DNA of 64,000 nt from Carya illinoinensis (Eukaryota > Streptophyta > Magnoliopsida > Fagales > Juglandaceae): assembly GCF_018687715.1 (NCBI RefSeq), contig NC_056758.1, positions 36,861,467-36,925,466 of the forward strand. The letters are read 5' to 3'. The notes beneath the pieces are model-generated. The model was not told where the DNA came from, ran no database searches, and saw nothing but the letters and a program-made list of their open reading frames with translations. Made by a program: the position numbers and the translations under genes. Positions 20,943-34,396 of this stretch are shown one piece after another (position 1 is the first letter of the stretch; each line of letters opens with the position of its first letter).

Positions 20943-22333
20943 CGTGTCGTATCGAATCTATCGATCCCATTCCCAGCTCCTCCAATAGTTTGCAAGCAAA
21001 ATATAATTAAATGAAGTGGGTGGGCCATTTCTGTGCTATTACGTGGCGCAAATGGAGTGACCCACGGCCCGCAAGTATGTACACGTGGTCAATTATTGCT
21101 TTTTGATTGGAAGATGAAAAGGAAAGCCGTGGATTTGGGTACAGAGTCTGATCTTATAACAAAATTTATAGTAAATTTAATAATTTTTTTAATTATTATT
21201 CTTACATTTTTTCTTGATAAACAGAGCATTAATGATCTTTACTTTTATTATTTATTTTTTAATTAACAATTAAAATTGACTTGGCGGGTATCCGAAAAAT
21301 TCTATTTTCGAGTTCATTTAATAAAATGTTTTAATAATATAATTTAATTTAAGAAAATAATTTTTACAATTTAAATCCTACAAATTAAATATTATCATTT
21401 AATTAATATAGATTATGTACTATATATACTGATTTAAAAATAAAATAATTTATTTATTAATTGTAGAGTAATAATAAATGTATATTTAGTGTTTGCAAGT
21501 TATGTACAGTACATTTGTGAGACTTACCATTAAAAAATAAATTTTTTATACGTCTGAGATTTGAGATTTGTTCACCTTTTTTAAAATAAATACGTAAGGT
21601 TTATATACTCTGAAATTATAAATATTATTTCTTTTAATTATAAAGAATAATATTATATACAACTTACACACATTATAAATATCATTTCTCAATGTGAATA
21701 AATATCATTAATTATAAAGAATGATGTGAGTCTAGATTTATTGATTATTTAAAAAAAAATAGAAGATTTATAGAACTTGCAAATATTATAAATATCATTT
21801 CTCAATCATAAAAGAATATAAAATTCAAAATAATAAACATAAATACATATTTATCATTTCAGTTGATGAAAAATTATACTTACCATCTTCTACCCTATAT
21901 ACTAACTTGTAATTTATTATTTTTTTATTCTAATTAAACATATATATTGATATCTAAATAAATATATATATTTAAATAAAATAATAAAAATAAATAACTA
22001 GCAGCATTACACCCTCATAGATACTGCAAAAAGCTGGAATTCTCCACGTGCCAAGTGGGGAGTTAAAATTTGTGTCCTGCTTGATCTGGTTGACGCTGGC
22101 GCGGTTTTTGCGTGCACGTGTGTTTCAAGTAACTCTTATGGCCTTTGGTTTTTTCCCATTGTATTTTGCCTTTTCAGGAGCCAACCATAGAGAGATGATA
22201 TTTCTAATTTGTAGATTAGGTCACTTTTGTTCATTTACTTAAAAAATAATAATAATAAATTAAAAATTTATAAGAAAAAATTATCTTTTTAATAAATAAT
22301 TTTTTTAATAAAGTGCTTTAAATTTGCACACTA

Positions 22334-22530
22334 GGCTGTATTTGGGTGTTGTTCAACACTTCTGAACTCTTCTCACTACTATTTATTACTTTATTATTAA
22401 TTTTTACCTATTTTTATTATTATTTTTTAATTTTTATTTATTTTTTATTACTATTCATTACTTTATTATTACTTTTTATTACTATTCACAATTCTTCTCA
22501 ACACTTCTCAACGTCCAAACTCACCCTTAA
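22334..22530. mobile_element. MITE-like element with CAACACTTCT terminal inverted repeats
   Basis: The left end (TTTGGGTGTTG, then CAACACTTCTGAACTCTTCTC) is mirrored at the right end (GAGAAGTGTTGAGAAG and CGTTGGACG-like on the minus strand, then a GTTTGGAC end). The middle is ACTATT/TTATT-rich. There is no coding capacity. The class is uncertain. Confidence 0.65.
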
Positions 22531-23303
22531 TACAAAGATAAAACATTATTCTAAATTTCTATGCTGAATTAATATTGGTACCCTTTAATATCAATTATTA
22601 TATCACCTTAATTTAAATGGAAATTCCACGACCTAGTCAACACGTCACGTGTAAACTTATGTGGTAATTAACTCAAACTATGTCCAAAAAAACAAAGAAA
22701 AAATATCTCATGGAGCATGGTAAAAGCAAAGTCGAAGTTGAATACAGCTTTGTTGTAGGACCAGATCAATTCATTAGTAATTTAGAGGAAAGGGACGAAA
22801 ACGACAACGACCACGGCCATTTATGTTTGTTTTTGTTATTTCCTGGAATGTAGGCTAATTGGGCATTAATTATTTACGTTCGAGGACTAAGACGCGGACA
22901 AAAGACCAGAGTGTTTGGTATAATCCCACTCCCATCTACCTAATTAAGTACAAAGCTCTCTATCTCATTGATCACAATATAATTGTGGATTTCACATTAA
23001 TTAATTAATTATTAACATCTTCAATCATTCGTTGGTGATGGCTGCGCTTGATAATCCAGCAGCCCACATGGCACGTGGCATGGGCACATGGCCACGAGAT
23101 CTTTCACGAATCACATGGCTATATATCAACAACTTGTGTTTAGTCTTGGTCATCACCTTTACCGGCCATATTAAAATAGAAACTTAAATGCCTACCTCCG
23201 GATCGATTGGACTTATCTAATTTACGTAGAGTTTTAGATGATCTCTCTCCAGGTTATCTTAGTTGAATATTAGTCTCTTTTTTAGATATTCTTCAACTAC
23301 CGA

Positions 23304-23728
23304 CACTGGCGAATTCAGAAATTTACTTCAAGAGAGCCAATTGAAGTTAAAAGTATAACAAGATATTTTTTATTTTATTTATATATATATATTTTATGTA
23401 TAGAACTATCATATAGTAAAATTTAAAATAAAAATAAAATATGTTTAATATAATTTATGTATTATATATTAATATAATTTTTAATATAATTTATATATTA
23501 AAAATATATATAATATATTAAGAACAATATATCATTGAAATAAAAAAAATATATAAGTAAATAATATATAAGATCAAAATAAATTTGTAAAATAAGCTAA
23601 ATTAATTTTTTAGAGAGGGGGCAACATAAGATAAAATTAATATTATTTAGTAAATTATAAAATATTAATATATATTAATTTTTTTTCAAACTTTTGGGGG
23701 GCCATGTGCCTTAATAGGTCCGCCATTG
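23304..23728. mobile_element. hAT-type MITE with 8-bp target-site duplication
   Basis: A 425-bp element has ends CACTGGCGAAT and, inverted, CAATGGCGGAC. It is flanked by ACTACCGA (23296-23303) and ACTAGCGA (23729-23736), an 8-bp duplication with one mismatch. End sequence and duplication length fit non-autonomous hAT elements. The interior is AT-rich and non-coding. Confidence 0.75.
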
Positions 23729-24535
23729 ACTAGCGAAACCAGCAACTCATCGAGAAAGTTACAAGAAAATCATTAAAAAAATTTGATTAAGAAGTCATTT
23801 AGATAGGCTAATGTTAATATTTGTTTTATATTTTATCATCTTGAATCATACTCATGGGTATAACACATTTTAAGTGATTTCATATGTTGAATACTTAAAT
23901 GGAAATTAATTTAAATGTACCACGTCGCACATATCATTAGGAAGAATAAGATGAAGGATAAACATTTCTCTCCTAAACATAGAAAGATTACGAATTAACG
24001 TTAACCAAACATACTTTCTACAAAATTGGTATTTGACTAGAAATGCACCATAGGAATTTTTTTTTTTTTTTTTTTTGGGGTGTTATATATATATATATAT
24101 ATTTAAAGAGTACTTAATATGCTAGATTATCGTCTTATTTTTATCTTAATGTGTTGACACGATATTATAACTGTAATAATAATAAAATAAAATAAAAGTA
24201 TAATATATATTGTAACTACTCTTGAGAAAGAAATAAATAAAGAGTCGATTTCAAAAACTAAAAATGAATAGTCAACAAAGGCCGAGCTTTACTTATCCCC
24301 AGACCCAGAGGTTGGGCCTGTCAGCCCAAGTCTGTAACTCCAGTCCGGATCTGCATTTACCCGACAACAAAACCTTAAAAATAATAAAACAAAAACCAAA
24401 AGAAAAACCTCGTGAAGTTCTCTCTTTAAACCCTCCAATCGCAACCAGTGTCTGACTCAAACTTACACCAAAACCCACTGACAAAACCCACTTCTCTTTA
24501 AACACTCCCATCGCCCTCTCAGCTTCACTTTTTTA

Positions 24536-27500
24536 ATGGAATCGTTTACCATTTCTTCTACAAAAGCATTCTGCTTGCCCCAACTCCGGATTTCCGGTCC
24601 CGTCGGCCACAAGCCTCGATCGGTCTCGTACGCTTTAACTCGCCGGCTGCAGGTACGGTGCGCCGCGGAGACCATGAGCTCATCGCACGCCGATGGAGTG
24701 GCGGAGAAGGCCAAGGAGACCAAGCTCTGGGGTGGACGGTTCGAGGAGAGCGTAACCGATGCGGTGGAGCGATTCACTGAGTCGATCTCATACGACAAGG
24801 AGCTGTACAAGCAGGATATCATGGGGAGTAGGGCCCACGCGACGATGCTCGCCAAGCAGGTCTATTCTTTCCTTTGATCTTTAGTCTGTTTGCTTCCGGA
24901 GAATGTGTAGTGGAGATGAGTAACTTCGATTGAGTGTTCTGCTCTTCCGTGTTTGTATAGTGCTCCGGTTTAGCTGCTGGGAAAATGTGAGAAATTTTTT
25001 AATTGAGCTAGGTAATTGCATGTTGTACGGACACGTGGCTGAGTCAAGTCGAATTTTTATTTTTATTTCGAGGATTTCAACCGCACAGGTAGATATTGCT
25101 TTACTTTCATCAGTCTTCTTGGCAACTTAACAGCTTCTTCGGGCCACTGATTTCACAAAATGAAAAACTCTCGGGACCAATCATTTTTATCCAATTACAA
25201 TTGAAAATAGCAAAGATGTAGCCCTCTATCTCCCTTCTTATCTCTTCTCCGTCTTCTTTTCTATTATATTATATTTCTATCAGTACTAGACTCTATTGTT
25301 AAGTATTTTCATTTTTTTGTTTTTGGGCGGGGTGTGTGCTGAATCAACTAGAATTCATCAAGTGTAAACTGCTCAAATTACAGTTACGGAATTTCAGGAA
25401 AAAAAATAAGTTTACTACTTATGACATACTCATCCAGTTCTCACAGGACGCAATTCAATGACACTGGATGATATGTCACTCTGTTTCAGGGATTGATGAG
25501 TACCAGTGATAGGGATAGTATTCTTCAAGGTCTTGATGAAATTGAAGGGAAGATTAAAAGTGGGAATTTTGTTTGGAGAACTGATAGGGAGGATGTGCAT
25601 ATGAACATTGAAGCAGCACTTACTGATTTGATAGGGGAACCTGCCAAGAAACTCCACACAGCTCGGAGCCGAAACGATCAAGTTTTGACAGACTTTCGTC
25701 TGTGGTGTCGTGATGCCATTGATAAGATTATTGCACGCATCAAACATCTTCAGGCTGCACTGGTGATCTTGGCTTTGAAAAATGATGGCCTTATTGTTCC
25801 TGGTTATACGCATTTGCAAAGGGCTCAACCGATTTTACTGCAACATCTTCTCATAGCATACATTGAGCAGGTTTGAATTGATTCATTTGTGCACTAAGCC
25901 TGCGGTGGAAGGCTTCTGTTTATGTTTGGCTATGCTTTAAGGCATGAAGATAATATGATTTTATGCAGTGTTTTAGAAAACTGAACCATTTAATAAACCC
26001 AAAACTTAGAGGCCCAGTTAGTGGTTCGACTGAGCTGGGACTGTGAAATCATAAGTATTTTATACTTTTTATGCAAAAATTTAATGCTGAACTTAAATGA
26101 TTAAAATGATGACACTTTTATGAAGTGAAGTTTAGCCTAGCAAACAGTTTTGTACTAAAATGATCGCAAGGCTTGAGTTTAAATCCTAGGATTTGCGAAC
26201 ACATATATTTTTGAAGTTTTTTTAACGATCTGTACAAGGGTGAAATGCATACATATATAATTCATAAAAAGTAAAGTTAGCCACGTGGCTATATATATAT
26301 ATATTTTTTCTTTGATAGGCAAGCAAGTGTTTTGTTGATGAAACCAATAGGCATAGCCCATGTACATGGGACTATAAATATCTATCTCTTGTAATTATTA
26401 TAAGTTCATTGAATTTAAGGGATGGAATTGATATAAGAACTAAGAGAAAAGCTTAAATCTGATGGTTTGGGTGTTAGTAGACGATTACTTGATTATTTTT
26501 TCCATTATGTCTTGATGATGGGTTGTTCCTTAGATGACTCTTGTATGGCTGGAGCTATGATTTGTCATTTGGAATGGAATTTGTGAATTCTAGAGTCTCG
26601 AGTGATAACTTCATTTTGACCATTCAAAATCGCAAATTTGACTGCTAAGTATCTTTTTGCCCTGCTACTTACATAAGTAGATATAAAAAAGGCAGGTGAT
26701 CCTGTGATAGTTTAAAGAACGTCACGCTTTTCCTCTTGCTAACTTTTGAACTGGCTTGCGTCTGCTAATCATAAGTCTGGCCACAATGTTGTGTTGTAGC
26801 TTGAACGTGATGCTGGCCGTTTACTAGATTGCAGAGCTAGGCTGAATTTCTGTCCTTTAGGTGCATGTGCACTGGCTGGCACTGGCCTTCCCATTGATCG
26901 TTTCATGACTTCAGATGCTTTGGGATTCACTGCTCCCATGAGGAACAGGTATGCCCTTGATAATTTACTCCTTGGTGTGTTGAAGGCATGAACTTAGCGG
27001 TAACATTAATGAATGTTTTGTACTTGGACTGCGCCTTTTATTAATGAATGCTTTTACAGTTTTTGGTTTTTTGTCTCCCCCACAGTCATTCTTTAATTCC
27101 CATCGCACATCATGCATATACATGGCGATTCTATGGTTGAATTTCATCTTTAGAGATCTTTCTATCAGTTTTAAGGATTATTTTTTATGGTTGAACACCA
27201 CAGAAGAAAGCGAGAACATGTTGCATGGACAAGTCAATATGTTATAGAATGAGGCATCGGATTTGTAATGGTGGTTTTCAGCATAGCTTGATTCTGCCCC
27301 CACAAGATCAATTTCACGAGAACCTGGAAGTGATGCTTTGTTGTCCATTTGCATTAATCTACTGCTATTATTTGTTGTATTTGACCTGCTTCTTGATCCC
27401 TGGCATCAACAAATAACCGTTTACATTTTATCTTTTTGAATAGTATTGATGCAGTTTCAGACCGAGATTTTGTTTTGGAGTTTCTTTCTGCTAATTCCAT

Positions 27501-29511
27501 CATGGCTGTTCATCTTTCTCGGCTTGGTGAAGAATGGGTACTGTGGGCTTCAGAGGAATTTGGGTTTATCACCCCAAGTGACGCCGTTTCCACAGGAAGT
27601 AGTATAATGCCCCAGAAGAAAAATCCAGATCCAATGGAACTTGTTCGTGGAAAGTCTGCCAGAGTCATAGGAGATCTGGTTACCCTTCTCACATTGTGCA
27701 AGGGGCTTCCCCTTGCCTACAACAGGGATTTGCAGGTAGAACACTTCCATTTTTTATTTCGTGGTGGCAAAATCTACTCATGGCTGCCCCCAGGAGGAGG
27801 TGGAGGGGGGGAGGTTCAGTTGGGTCTGTTTCACCTTTAGGCTATTGAAACCTGACACCCACTTCTTGGCTTTCTTGCATACTAACGCACATGCTTGCTC
27901 ATTACAATCATCCAGTAAAAAATGTACATGTGTATGCATCTACAATGAGTTTATCTATAAATCTTTTGACAGTTGCCAAAGATAGCATAGATGCTCTTTC
28001 TGCGACGGTTGTGGATTTGCTTTACTTCTTTCTGAGTATCCTGATCCAGTTGTCTTGCCAAAGCTATGGATTTCATATAAGACAAGTTTCAAAAGCTAGC
28101 TTACATTTATATATTTATTCATCCAAGAGGAAGTCCTCATCTTTTCAGTCAGTCACTCAGATATTTTTTATGTTTGATTATGAAAGTGATTTCCTTGATG
28201 CAGGAAGATAAGGAACCTGCATTTGACAGTGTAAAGACAATTTTGGGGATGCTTGAAGTGTCAGCAGAGTTTGCACAGAACGTTACCTTCAATCGGGAGA
28301 GAATACAAAAGGCTTTACCTGCTGGTCATCTTGATGCCACAACACTTGCTGATTATCTTGTGAAAAAGGTAAGCCATATATTGTGATACCCCATATGATA
28401 AGAATAAGGGTAGGTGGTAAATGGGATCCCCACGTTGCTTGGGAATGAGAAGTTCTAACTCTTTATAATGTTCCAATGGGCAAACTTTTTCACTAATTAG
28501 AAAAGTTCCAAGTTCTTTGATTTTCAAATACCAACATGATTGAAAATACAGCACTGGAACTGCCTGCAGCCTTATAAGAAGTTCCAGAGTTGACCGTTAT
28601 TTGTTATCCCCATGGAATCTCTGTTATAAAAAATAAAAATAAAAAGTGATTAATCGGGCTGGGCCAAAATATATTTCAACATCAGGTAAGTAGACATTCT
28701 TGACATTCCAATAGCTGCTAAATGAGAGAGAAAGGATGATGGTGATGAATCCTAGTGTCCATAAACTCACGCAGAGAGATGGAGAGAGGAATGGGGATGG
28801 ATCTTTCTATTTATAAGTTCTCTTGGTTAGAGAGATAATGCGAGGTACCTATCAAAAGGACAAAAATGAGAGATAATGCAAGGTAAGTGGGATGTGTTAA
28901 GCGCATGCCAACTTTCCTTGGATTGTCTATACAAAAAAAAAAAAAAATTGCAGCAGTTGGGAAGTAATGTTAGGCAAAACTTGGAATATGCAGGTCAAAA
29001 CAAGTCCAAGACATGGGCATAACATTTCTGCATCTCGGATGCTGTACTACACACTAGTTATCAGTCGCAAACGACCAATCTAGTTCTGGATTTTTATATT
29101 CCTAATTTATCACAAATCCCCCCTATTATGCGAGGAATGTCTCGTGGTAAAAGAATGGTGGTTCACACTGAAGTGCTAGGTTTTCTAAGTACCATCCCTT
29201 CCATCTCTCTCTGGTTTCTCAAAGTTGTTCTCCTAATCTTCTTTTTGTTTTTCTCTTTGTAGGGAGTACCTTTCAGAACTTCTCATGATATAGTTGGAAG
29301 GTCTGTCGCCTTCTGTGTCTCAAAAGGCTGCCAGCTTCAGGACCTGCATCTTGATGAGCTGAGAAGTATAAGCTCAGTGTTTGATGAGGATGTATATGAG
29401 TACCTTGGAGTAGAAAATGCAGTTAAGAAATTCAGCTCGTACGGATCCACGGGATCAGAGTGTGTATCCAGCCAACTTGGCTACTGGGTTACTAAGCTTG
29501 GAATCAACTGA
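24536..29511 (+). CDS. ASL: Argininosuccinate lyase, plastid-targeted
   Basis: Six exons, 24536-24859, 25490-25870, 26800-26948, 27444-27735, 28204-28368 and 29263-29511, give 519 residues with all phases closed. The enzyme cleaves argininosuccinate to arginine and fumarate, the last step of arginine synthesis, and works as a tetramer in plastids. The first ~45-50 residues are Ser/Arg-rich and low in acidic residues, a transit peptide. The mature enzyme opens [11 protein letters not shown]. Conserved blocks are [10 protein letters not shown] (from residue 164), [11 protein letters not shown], and the fumarase/lyase signature [12 protein letters not shown] (336-347), whose flexible loop carries the catalytic serine. 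The C-terminus includes [12 protein letters not shown]. Nothing is missing, so it should be functional. A single ATG opens the transit peptide. Confidence 0.96.
26300..26375 (-). mobile_element. LINE 3'-tail remnant in intron 2 of ASL
   Basis: On the minus strand a CCATGTACATGGGC segment is followed by CTTGCCTATCAAAGAAAAAA, typical of plant L1 tails. Only the end is recognisable. Confidence 0.4.
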
Positions 29512-30708
29512 GTCTGAATCTAGGAATAAATGGCATAGGAGATCATTTACCTGACATGAAAGTGCTCACCCTAGTTGGAAAGCCATATCTGGGGTCTTGG
29601 AAATGGTGCTGCAGCGGGAATAAAAGATAACGTTATTGGTAGGGGATATGATATGCTGTTGGTGATGCAAGAGCAATGCTTGTTGTAAGGAAAAGTATTT
29701 AATGAGCCATATGACCCCTTGATAAGACTCTGTCTTCCATTTTAGCTTCACCTTTTAACAGTAGGAGTTCTCAATTTCGTGGTTGTTATTAGGCAAAATG
29801 TGATGAAATTGGTTTTCAAGATCACATTTTGCCTGATGTGATTTGTCTTCTTCTGTTGAGTTTTAAAGTAATCGAATTCGGTACTTGAATTAAGATTTGT
29901 GAATTGCATGGGTGGATTGAAGTAGAAATGTTGATGCCCAGCGGTCGTCATTGTCAACATCCATCTTTTTGTGTCATTTTTCGAAACCACAGCTTTCCTC
30001 GATACCCTTTTTATGCTCACGCTGGACTTGAGCACCTTCGGCTTTAACGAACCCGAAGCAATTAATCTACTCAATTCCAATTAATCTTCCAACGACTCGA
30101 CCATGGGAGCCCCTCTCAACGGCACCAAGCTCTCTGGGCAGGGCCCGAGTTTAAAGCTTACTTACACGCATGATCACTTCAAATGTCATGGCCTGTTTCA
30201 ATGTCACAGGCATTTTGGTGCCTGAATCTATGTTTCTGTATGTAAGCATGGAGCTTTCTGGGAGTATCTAATCTGGCTTTGGAGGTTGATGCATATATTT
30301 TTACTCAATGCATGCTAGCTTATAATGCATAGTATTTTCCTCCAAAGTCGCCAACATTAGATTGAAATGCAATTTGTTATCTACCGAATCCTATTATTAG
30401 TTGACATTGATGACAGACACAGAAAGATGAAACCCATACTTTTCATATAAAAGCACAATTTCAACAGCATTCATGCAACAGAAGTTGACTGAATTTGAGT
30501 AGCATCCGACCATTCACTATATCAAACAGACAAACCAATCATGTAAAAGTTTTATCCATACCCTCTGTCCGAAAACTCATTACTTCCATTAGGTTCATAT
30601 TCTCTTGAAATTCCAAGAGTTTCACTTCAAGCACAGAAGTCAAATTCTCATACTTGCGTGTTGGGATGAATTTCTTCTTATGATGGGGATTAAGGAAAAT
30701 TTGTCACT
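29512..30708. other. Intergenic region between ASL and the headless KIN-4C paralogue
   Basis: Two genes converge here. The left part is the ASL 3' UTR and the right part should contain the 3' UTR of the minus-strand neighbour. No supported ORF or RNA gene. Confidence 0.6.
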
Positions 30709-32724
30709 TCAAAGGCTGTGGTTTTCTTTTTGATTAAATGCTCTACCCCGTCGAACTGGATATCTAGGAGCAGGAACACCAGTTGCCTTACCAATAACAA
30801 ATTCATCAGCATGAGCAGAATCTTTCTCTGTCAATGCACCGTTATTTGGGACTGCCGGTAACACTGGCCCTGGTAATTTCCCGAGAATGTCTACCTGCAC
30901 TCCGCATTTATCTGCTCTTTTTGGGCCTTCGGTATTTTCTGGGAGTGAGAGAGGGTCATCAGCAACAAGCTGAACTGCTGACTTTTGCCCTTTCTTTGTG
31001 TCGCCAGACTTTATAGCATCCGATTCAATCTGAAGAGGTTCAAATTCTCTGTTAGAAGGGAGAAAATCTTACCCCAATATGGATGGATCCAAGGTTTAAA
31101 TGCCAAATGAGAAAAACCAAAGCAAGCACTATATTACTGATATCAGCTGCAATGAGGGGATTGGAGTGAATTGAGAATTCCACAAATTTTTAAGACAATC
31201 TAGAGTTGGAGAGACCATACCATTCCCTGGATTCCCCCTTAATATCCATAGCTTGGGTAAAAGATAAATTGGTCAGGAGAATCTTACCAATATATTACCA
31301 ATGTCACATAAAGGCTCCTTTCTTGGTCTAAGATTTTCGTTCATGTCAGCAGACTTCTCATCTAGTGCCTTCTGAAGCAGCATTGCACCTTCAGAAGCAG
31401 CTATGCCAGTCTTTTCTGCCTCGACATTGCTGGTACAGTTCAGACTGCTTTCAGCCATCTCTAACTCTAGGGAGCAACTCAACTTGACCGGAGCCGCTTC
31501 TCTATTGGTGCACTTAGAAAGTGCACAACCGCATGATTTTCCACAGCTACCTCCATTAGATCTGCATCTACACTTGGTTGTCTTGCACAACGACTTCTTA
31601 CTGCAGGAGCAGCACACCCCAGCTTCTTTTTTCTCCCTTACAATGTTAGCTTCCCCAAAACGTTCAGATTTAGGGGCCTCCCGGCCCTCCAACTCATCAC
31701 TACTCCCAAGAGTAAAAGAGGGTTGACCCAAAACATCCTGATCATCTCATATCAGTACAGATATTTTAATTTTATATACTACAAAAAATATTTTTTAATT
31801 TCAAATGTTAAATCGATCTTGCATTTGATTTTGAACCCTGAAGCTTTAAATAGGTTCATAGCTCAGTCAAAATGCAACTGCCTATTCCAAGATAAACAAA
31901 AAGAATCACACCACAGCCAAATGCATGAACCTGTGATTTGCCCCGATGAGAAAGTTCAGCCTTTTGAATATGCAGTTGTCTGACCAAACCACTTAGGTAG
32001 AACACTTGTTCTTTTAGGTCTTCCATATCTACATCCTTCTCAAAGCAGTCGACTTCTTTCTCCTGTAATTGGCACCTTAAAGGTTGAAGAAAAGTTTCAT
32101 TAAGATTTTTATAAGCATAGAATGGCCATATAAACTGCCAGGGAAACAAAAACAGAAACTTACAGGAATAAAATTCAGCAACAAAGTCTCTCACCTAATA
32201 TTTTCTTGCTTCATCATTTCCGCTTCCTCCCTGAGCTTTGCAACCTCATCAGCCATCCTATCCATCCCATGATAAGATGAATACATTAATGGAAAGAAAC
32301 AGACATTCCAGAAAATTGGTTCCACATGCATCTTGAAATTGTAAAAACTGGGAGCTTAATTTTAGCAGATTAAGCAAAAGAGAAGCATGAGTAATACAAA
32401 AAATCAAGGAATATGAATCTGGTTAAAAGTTAAGAGACATGGAGAAGATTAATTAAAATTTTGATAAAGAACATAACAAGATTAGAAAAATGGATCATTT
32501 CTAACTCTAGCATCACTAACCCAATGCTCTAAAAACCTTTTCCTGCTGCAACTTGAATGCCTATTATCCATTCCATCTAGAACAACATGGAAAATACAGG
32601 CGGCCTGAACCCGAGCATGCATTTGAGCATCTGGTGCTTGAAAACTAGAGACTTGAGAGCTCTTAGAGAGAGATATATTCTAACACATCATATCATATGG
32701 ATCTGAAATGAATCTAGGCACACA

Positions 32725-32820
32725 TGTTTGCACCTGAGAGGATTCGAACCTTAGACCTGGAAGGAGCATACCACCAAGACCAAGGCCTTTACCACTTGAG
32801 CCAACCCCTAGGGATTTGCC
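32725..32820 (-). mobile_element. tRNA-derived SINE, copy 2 (tRNA head only)
   Basis: On the minus strand it reads through a tRNA-like A box (GGCTCAAGTGGTAAAGGCC) and B box (GGTTCGAATCC). The SINE body and tail seen in copy 3 are missing. It lies in intron 8 of the headless paralogue. Confidence 0.75.
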
Positions 32821-33452
32821 AGAGGGAGATATGATTCACAAACATACCTCAAATAAATTGCTGAAAGCATATGCTGCTAGATGTACTTGATACTAACAAA
32901 GGACACGCATGAATCCCCATTAAGATGCTTTAGAGATATATAAACAGCATTTTCCAGGAAGACAACCAGAAATGATCTATACAATTCTTTCCAGAAAATA
33001 ATTAATGCTCAATAATACATTTAGTGTCAGGCTGTCAGCTACTCTGATCTACTCATTATATTACAACTAACAGAAACTTGAGCTTTACAAGATAAAACTA
33101 TCACACTAAAAAAGTTCTGAACTGATTTATACCAATGATCTAACCTTTAAAATAAAGTAAATGGAACAAAAGAACTAAAATAGTGTCAATTCAAAATGGG
33201 TTAAAGATACAAGAACCCACTCTTCCATTTGACGTTCATATTCAGAACATATTCCTTGTAACCTCGCTGTGACTTCAAGCTCATGCTCGACATCCTGCAT
33301 CGACCGTCTTAAATTAGGTGTACCGTACCAAAAATATAAAGATTCTTATCAAAGAAATTATAGACCAAAAAGGCCAATGAACCAATCTAGGCATGGATCA
33401 AACCCAAATAAAGATTATTGCATCTGGTATATCCAGCAAATCACACACGCAT

Positions 33453-33977
33453 AGGGGTGAAACATTTTCGGTCTGAAACAGAAAAATTGACCGGACTAAA
33501 AATTGGTGTGATCGGTTTAAGTCCACAATTTGTAGGACCGAAGGGGTTTAGTCCGGTCCCGAGGTCTATAAGTTTTGGACTGGACCGAACCGGACCAAAA
33601 CCAACCGATTGGAATATATATTTTTAATAATATAATATATTATTTTATATAGTAATTATATAAGTTAAATATGCAATTTTCATCTAATCTATTATCATTG
33701 ACAATACAAAATGTTAAATAATATATGCTATCAATTAATAATGTATCATAAATCATATGATAATATATGTAGATACATAATACATTCATACATACTCTAT
33801 TATTTACATAACACATCAAACCCAAAATAACAAAATAATTGGGCCGAACTGAACCGATAGTTAAAGGTCTGGTCTAGCCCACTAGGGGTGATCGGTCCGG
33901 TGCAGTCCGAGAAAATGATGGACCAAAAGTTTTGGTCCATCATCCCCCCCGAACCAGACCGATTTACATCCTTACAA
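33453..33977. mobile_element. AT-rich MITE with GGTCTG-type terminal inverted repeats
   Basis: The left end AGGGGTGAAACATTTTCGGT is matched at the right end by the inverted AGGATGTAAATCGGTCTGG. ACGCAT occurs on both flanks as a possible target-site duplication. CGGACC/CCGGACC-rich subterminal regions surround an AT-rich core. It is in intron 7 of the headless KIN-4C paralogue. Confidence 0.7.
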
Positions 33978-34154
33978 CGCATCATAGTATATAACTTCTG
34001 AGTTTAAACTCTCTGGTTGAATTTCAAGAGGATAAGAAGTTTCCATTGTTATCAAGACACCAATTCACCCTTAATTTGCATGGGAGACTGTCAAAATTTA
34101 AATAAACATTGTCTCAGGCCCAAAGATTCCAATATGAAATATTTGATTTAAGTA

Positions 34155-34396
34155 AAAAAAAAAATTTGATTGGCACCGGGTGTCCAGGAACAACGTCACG
34201 ACTAATCCCAGGGGTGCACAGGCCCTCAGTAAGGAGTTTCCCTCAAGTGCAACTCAGGTAATTCAAGGAGAAAATCCCCTAGTCCAATGGCCCCTAGAGA
34301 TTGTTTGCACCTAAAGAAATTTGAACCTTAGACCTGAAGGGCACATACCCCCAAGCCCAAGGCCTTTACCGCTTGAGCCAAACCCTAGGGGTTTTG
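34155..34396 (-). mobile_element. tRNA-derived SINE, copy 3 (most complete)
   Basis: On the minus strand it begins near CCCCTAGGGTTTGGCTCAAG, followed by an A box, CTTGG and a B-box-like GGTTCAAATT. The body contains GGGACTG and ends CACCCGGTGCCAATC with a T-rich tail. It shares its body with copy 1 and its head with copy 2. It is in intron 7 of the headless paralogue. Confidence 0.8.

Larger units (their letters stand above)
21000..24535. other. AT-rich intergenic region with MITE remnants
   Basis: No gene is supported. The stretch from 21200 to 22000 is over 75 percent A+T by eye. Two MITE-like elements are listed separately. The last 150 bases are less AT-rich and should contain the argininosuccinate lyase promoter and leader. 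Confidence 0.6.

Noticed and set aside
25430..25828. A 132-codon minus-strand frame
   Set aside because: It is antisense to argininosuccinate lyase exon 2, whose plus-strand protein is unmistakable.
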